From: Hyphomonas sp. UBA5111
GTDB taxonomy: Bacteria > Pseudomonadota > Alphaproteobacteria > Caulobacterales > Hyphomonadaceae
Direction of reading: 5' to 3'
Length of the DNA: 8,723 bases
Assembly (NCBI GenBank): GCA_002414505.1
Contig: DHZF01000088.1
Location: 978-9,700, forward strand
Below, in pieces: positions 7,148-8,723 of the stretch. The stretch's first letter is position 1; each line of letters starts with the position of its first letter. The notes beneath the pieces were generated by a model that worked only from the letters and a program-made list of their open reading frames with translations, was not told the DNA's origin and made no database searches. The position numbers and the translations under genes are program-made.

Positions 7148-8723
7148 ATGGTAAACCGGGCAGAACGCCCATTGGACAGAATTGTCCTGCCCCGAGGCAG
7201 GATGGCTGTCTGCTGCCTTGCGCTCAGCCTGATGCCCGCCTGCGCCTATCTGCGCGGCAATGGCGACAATGAGACGGCAATTTCCGGAAAGACCACCATT
7301 CCGGTCACCATCGACGGTCTGCCAAACAATCTGGAAGATGATGCGCGCGATGCGGTCGCGATCCGCGCCGGTGAGCCGACCAGCCTGCTGGATGTGCGGC
7401 GCCGCGCAACTCAGGCCGCCAGCGCTCTGGAAGAATATCTCGCCTCGGAAGGCTACTTCATGGCCATCGTCAGCCCCGACCTGGTCGAGGACATGGAGAC
7501 GCGCCCGCGTCTGGACGTGGATATCGGCGAACGGTTCACGATTGCGTCCGTGACCTTGGCGGGCACCGATGACCTGCCGGATGACGTGTCTAACCAGCTT
7601 GGCATCACCACGGACGAACTGGGCATTGGCACCTGGGCGGTGACCGACGACATCGAGTCGCTGGAACGACAACTCGTCACCCAATTGCGGAATTCAGGCT
7701 ATGCCTTTGCCGAAAGCCAGGGCATCGACGCGCTGGCCTCGCGGGCGGACAAGACGCTGGAACTGACCTACCAGCTGGTGCCGGGGCCCCGCGTCCGGCT
7801 CGGCGAACTGGTCATTCCGGACGATCTGAAAACCGAAGACCGCGCCATTCAAATCCTGCGCAACTGGAAACCTGGCGATTATTACTCACCGGAAAAGATG
7901 GAGACGCTGCGCACGCGCGTGCGCGGGACGGATCTGTTTGACGGCATCGGGGTGAATGTCCAGAAGACTCCGGACACGGACGGCCTGCACAAGGTCGACC
8001 TCCAGCTCTCGGAAGGCAAGCGCCGCTCGATCGGCGCCGGTGTCAGCGTCTCGACGTCTGACGGCGTCGGCACAACCGCCAGCTGGGAACGCCGCAACCT
8101 GACCGGCATCGGCGACACTATCGGTGTGGAGGCCCAGATCGCCACGCGCGCCAGCGGCCTGACACTCAGCTATGAGCGACCGAACATTGGCCGGTATGGC
8201 CGGGACTTCACGGCCGAGACCGGCGTACGCGCCGAGGAAACCGATGCCTACGACCTTCAGGGCGCCAGCGTATCGGCGAGCCTGTCCCAGCCATTCAACG
8301 ATCATTTCATGGTCTCGGCCGGAGCGAAGGTTGATGCCACCCGCTCGACCGATTATGAATTACGCGCGCAAGGGGTCGATGACTATCGCGAGCAGGTGAC
8401 GCTCTCCTTCCCGCTCGGCGCGACCTATGACACGGTCTCGAAGCCACTTGATCCGCAGGCGGGCAATCGGGTGTCTCTCGGCGTCGAGCCGGGCATTTCC
8501 TTTGGCGGTGGCGAAGCTTCCTACACACGGATCACGAGTTCCGCCTCGACGTACCGGAAAATCTCCGACCGGCTGGTCGCCGCCGTCCGGGCTGAAGCCG
8601 GGACCTTCCTGGGCGATGACGGCGTGCCTGTGGACCGGAAATTCTTTGCTGGCGGCGGCGGATCCGTGCGCGGCTTCGAATACCAATCCCTATCCCCGAC
8701 TGATGCGGACGGAAACATCATTG
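7148..8723 (+). CDS. tamA: TamA-type Omp85 outer-membrane assembly protein, 3' end cut by the window
   Basis: Outer-membrane protein of the Omp85 superfamily. With inner-membrane-anchored TamB it is thought to help insert autotransporters and other outer-membrane proteins and to support lipid transport. The frame is open to the edge: 525 codons seen, and the last barrel strands are missing. A signal sequence covers about 1-33 (basic residues to R18, hydrophobic 19-31, ACA before a likely cut after A33). Then come three POTRA-like domains near 52-127, 128-212 and 215-290. The beta-barrel begins near 294 (SIGAGVSVSTSDGVG). GGGGSVRGF at 502-510 is the Omp85 loop-6 motif, with R508 the conserved arginine. 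BamA is excluded by length and by having about three rather than five POTRA domains. tamB would be expected downstream. M19 (7202) is a weaker alternative start. Confidence 0.9.
   Translation, partial: MVNRAERPLDRIVLPRGRMAVCCLALSLMPACAYLRGNGDNETAISGKTTIPVTIDGLPNNLEDDARDAVAIRAGEPTSLLDVRRRATQAASALEEYLASEGYFMAIVSPDLVEDMETRPRLDVDIGERFTIASVTLAGTDDLPDDVSNQLGITTDELGIGTWAVTDDIESLERQLVTQLRNSGYAFAESQGIDALASRADKTLELTYQLVPGPRVRLGELVIPDDLKTEDRAIQILRNWKPGDYYSPEKMETLRTRVRGTDLFDGIGVNVQKTPDTDGLHKVDLQLSEGKRRSIGAGVSVSTSDGVGTTASWERRNLTGIGDTIGVEAQIATRASGLTLSYERPNIGRYGRDFTAETGVRAEETDAYDLQGASVSASLSQPFNDHFMVSAGAKVDATRSTDYELRAQGVDDYREQVTLSFPLGATYDTVSKPLDPQAGNRVSLGVEPGISFGGGEASYTRITSSASTYRKISDRLVAAVRAEAGTFLGDDGVPVDRKFFAGGGGSVRGFEYQSLSPTDADGNII
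7185..7202 (+). other. Small perfect hairpin in the tamA signal-peptide region
   Basis: TCCTGCC and GGCAGGA form a 7 bp stem with a CCGA loop, ending on the first base of the internal ATG (M19). No T-run follows, so it is not an intrinsic terminator. It could be chance, or it could affect early elongation or use of the internal start. Confidence 0.45.

Noticed and set aside
7097..7684. 195-codon minus-strand frame opposite the start of tamA
   Set aside because: Antisense to the POTRA-coding region, which is well supported; no protein family seen.
1..8723. A novel defence, mobile or biosynthetic system
   Set aside because: Every major open frame belongs to a well-known family, gene spacing is ordinary, and there are no repeats, integrase, transposase or toxin-antitoxin signs.

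Overview
This is a high-GC window from a Gram-negative bacterium. Two outer-membrane or envelope-spanning systems (a TamA-type barrel and an RND efflux pump), a short-form QueF and the codon use all suggest an alphaproteobacterium. The Hyphomonadaceae/Maricaulales area is my best guess, made from style rather than from any marker gene. The DNA is densely coding. I see no rRNA, tRNA, CRISPR array, insertion sequence or prophage gene.

Layout. Positions 1-4674 (minus strand) hold a three-gene efflux operon read right to left: a TetR-family regulator (3964-4674), a periplasmic adaptor (2783-3967) and an RND inner-membrane pump (2778 to 1, cut by the window edge). The regulator and adaptor share an ATGA overlap, and the pump starts 4 nt after the adaptor stop. 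Just upstream of the regulator are a sigma70-like promoter (4723-4751) and, at the expected transcription start, two overlapping perfect palindromes (4695-4722). This is what an autoregulatory TetR operator looks like.

Positions 4810-5439 (plus strand) encode a YdjA-like nitroreductase, divergent from the efflux operon. It converges on queF (5436-5903, minus strand), and the two stop codons share the tetranucleotide CTAG. queF lies 1 nt downstream of a YrbG/CaxA-type calcium/sodium antiporter (5905-6927, minus strand), so those two genes probably form one transcript.

A 220 bp divergent intergenic region (6928-7147) separates the antiporter from a TamA-type Omp85 protein (7148 to the right edge, plus strand). 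That protein has a signal peptide, about three POTRA domains, the start of a beta-barrel and the VRGF motif; its last strands lie outside the window.

How the genes work together. The TetR, adaptor and RND proteins form one drug or solute efflux module, normally completed by a TolC-like outer-membrane channel that is not visible here. The other genes are housekeeping: tRNA queuosine synthesis, cation exchange, flavin-dependent reduction and outer-membrane protein assembly. I found no convincing evidence for a new multi-gene system. The most informative non-coding element is the composite operator at 4695-4722.
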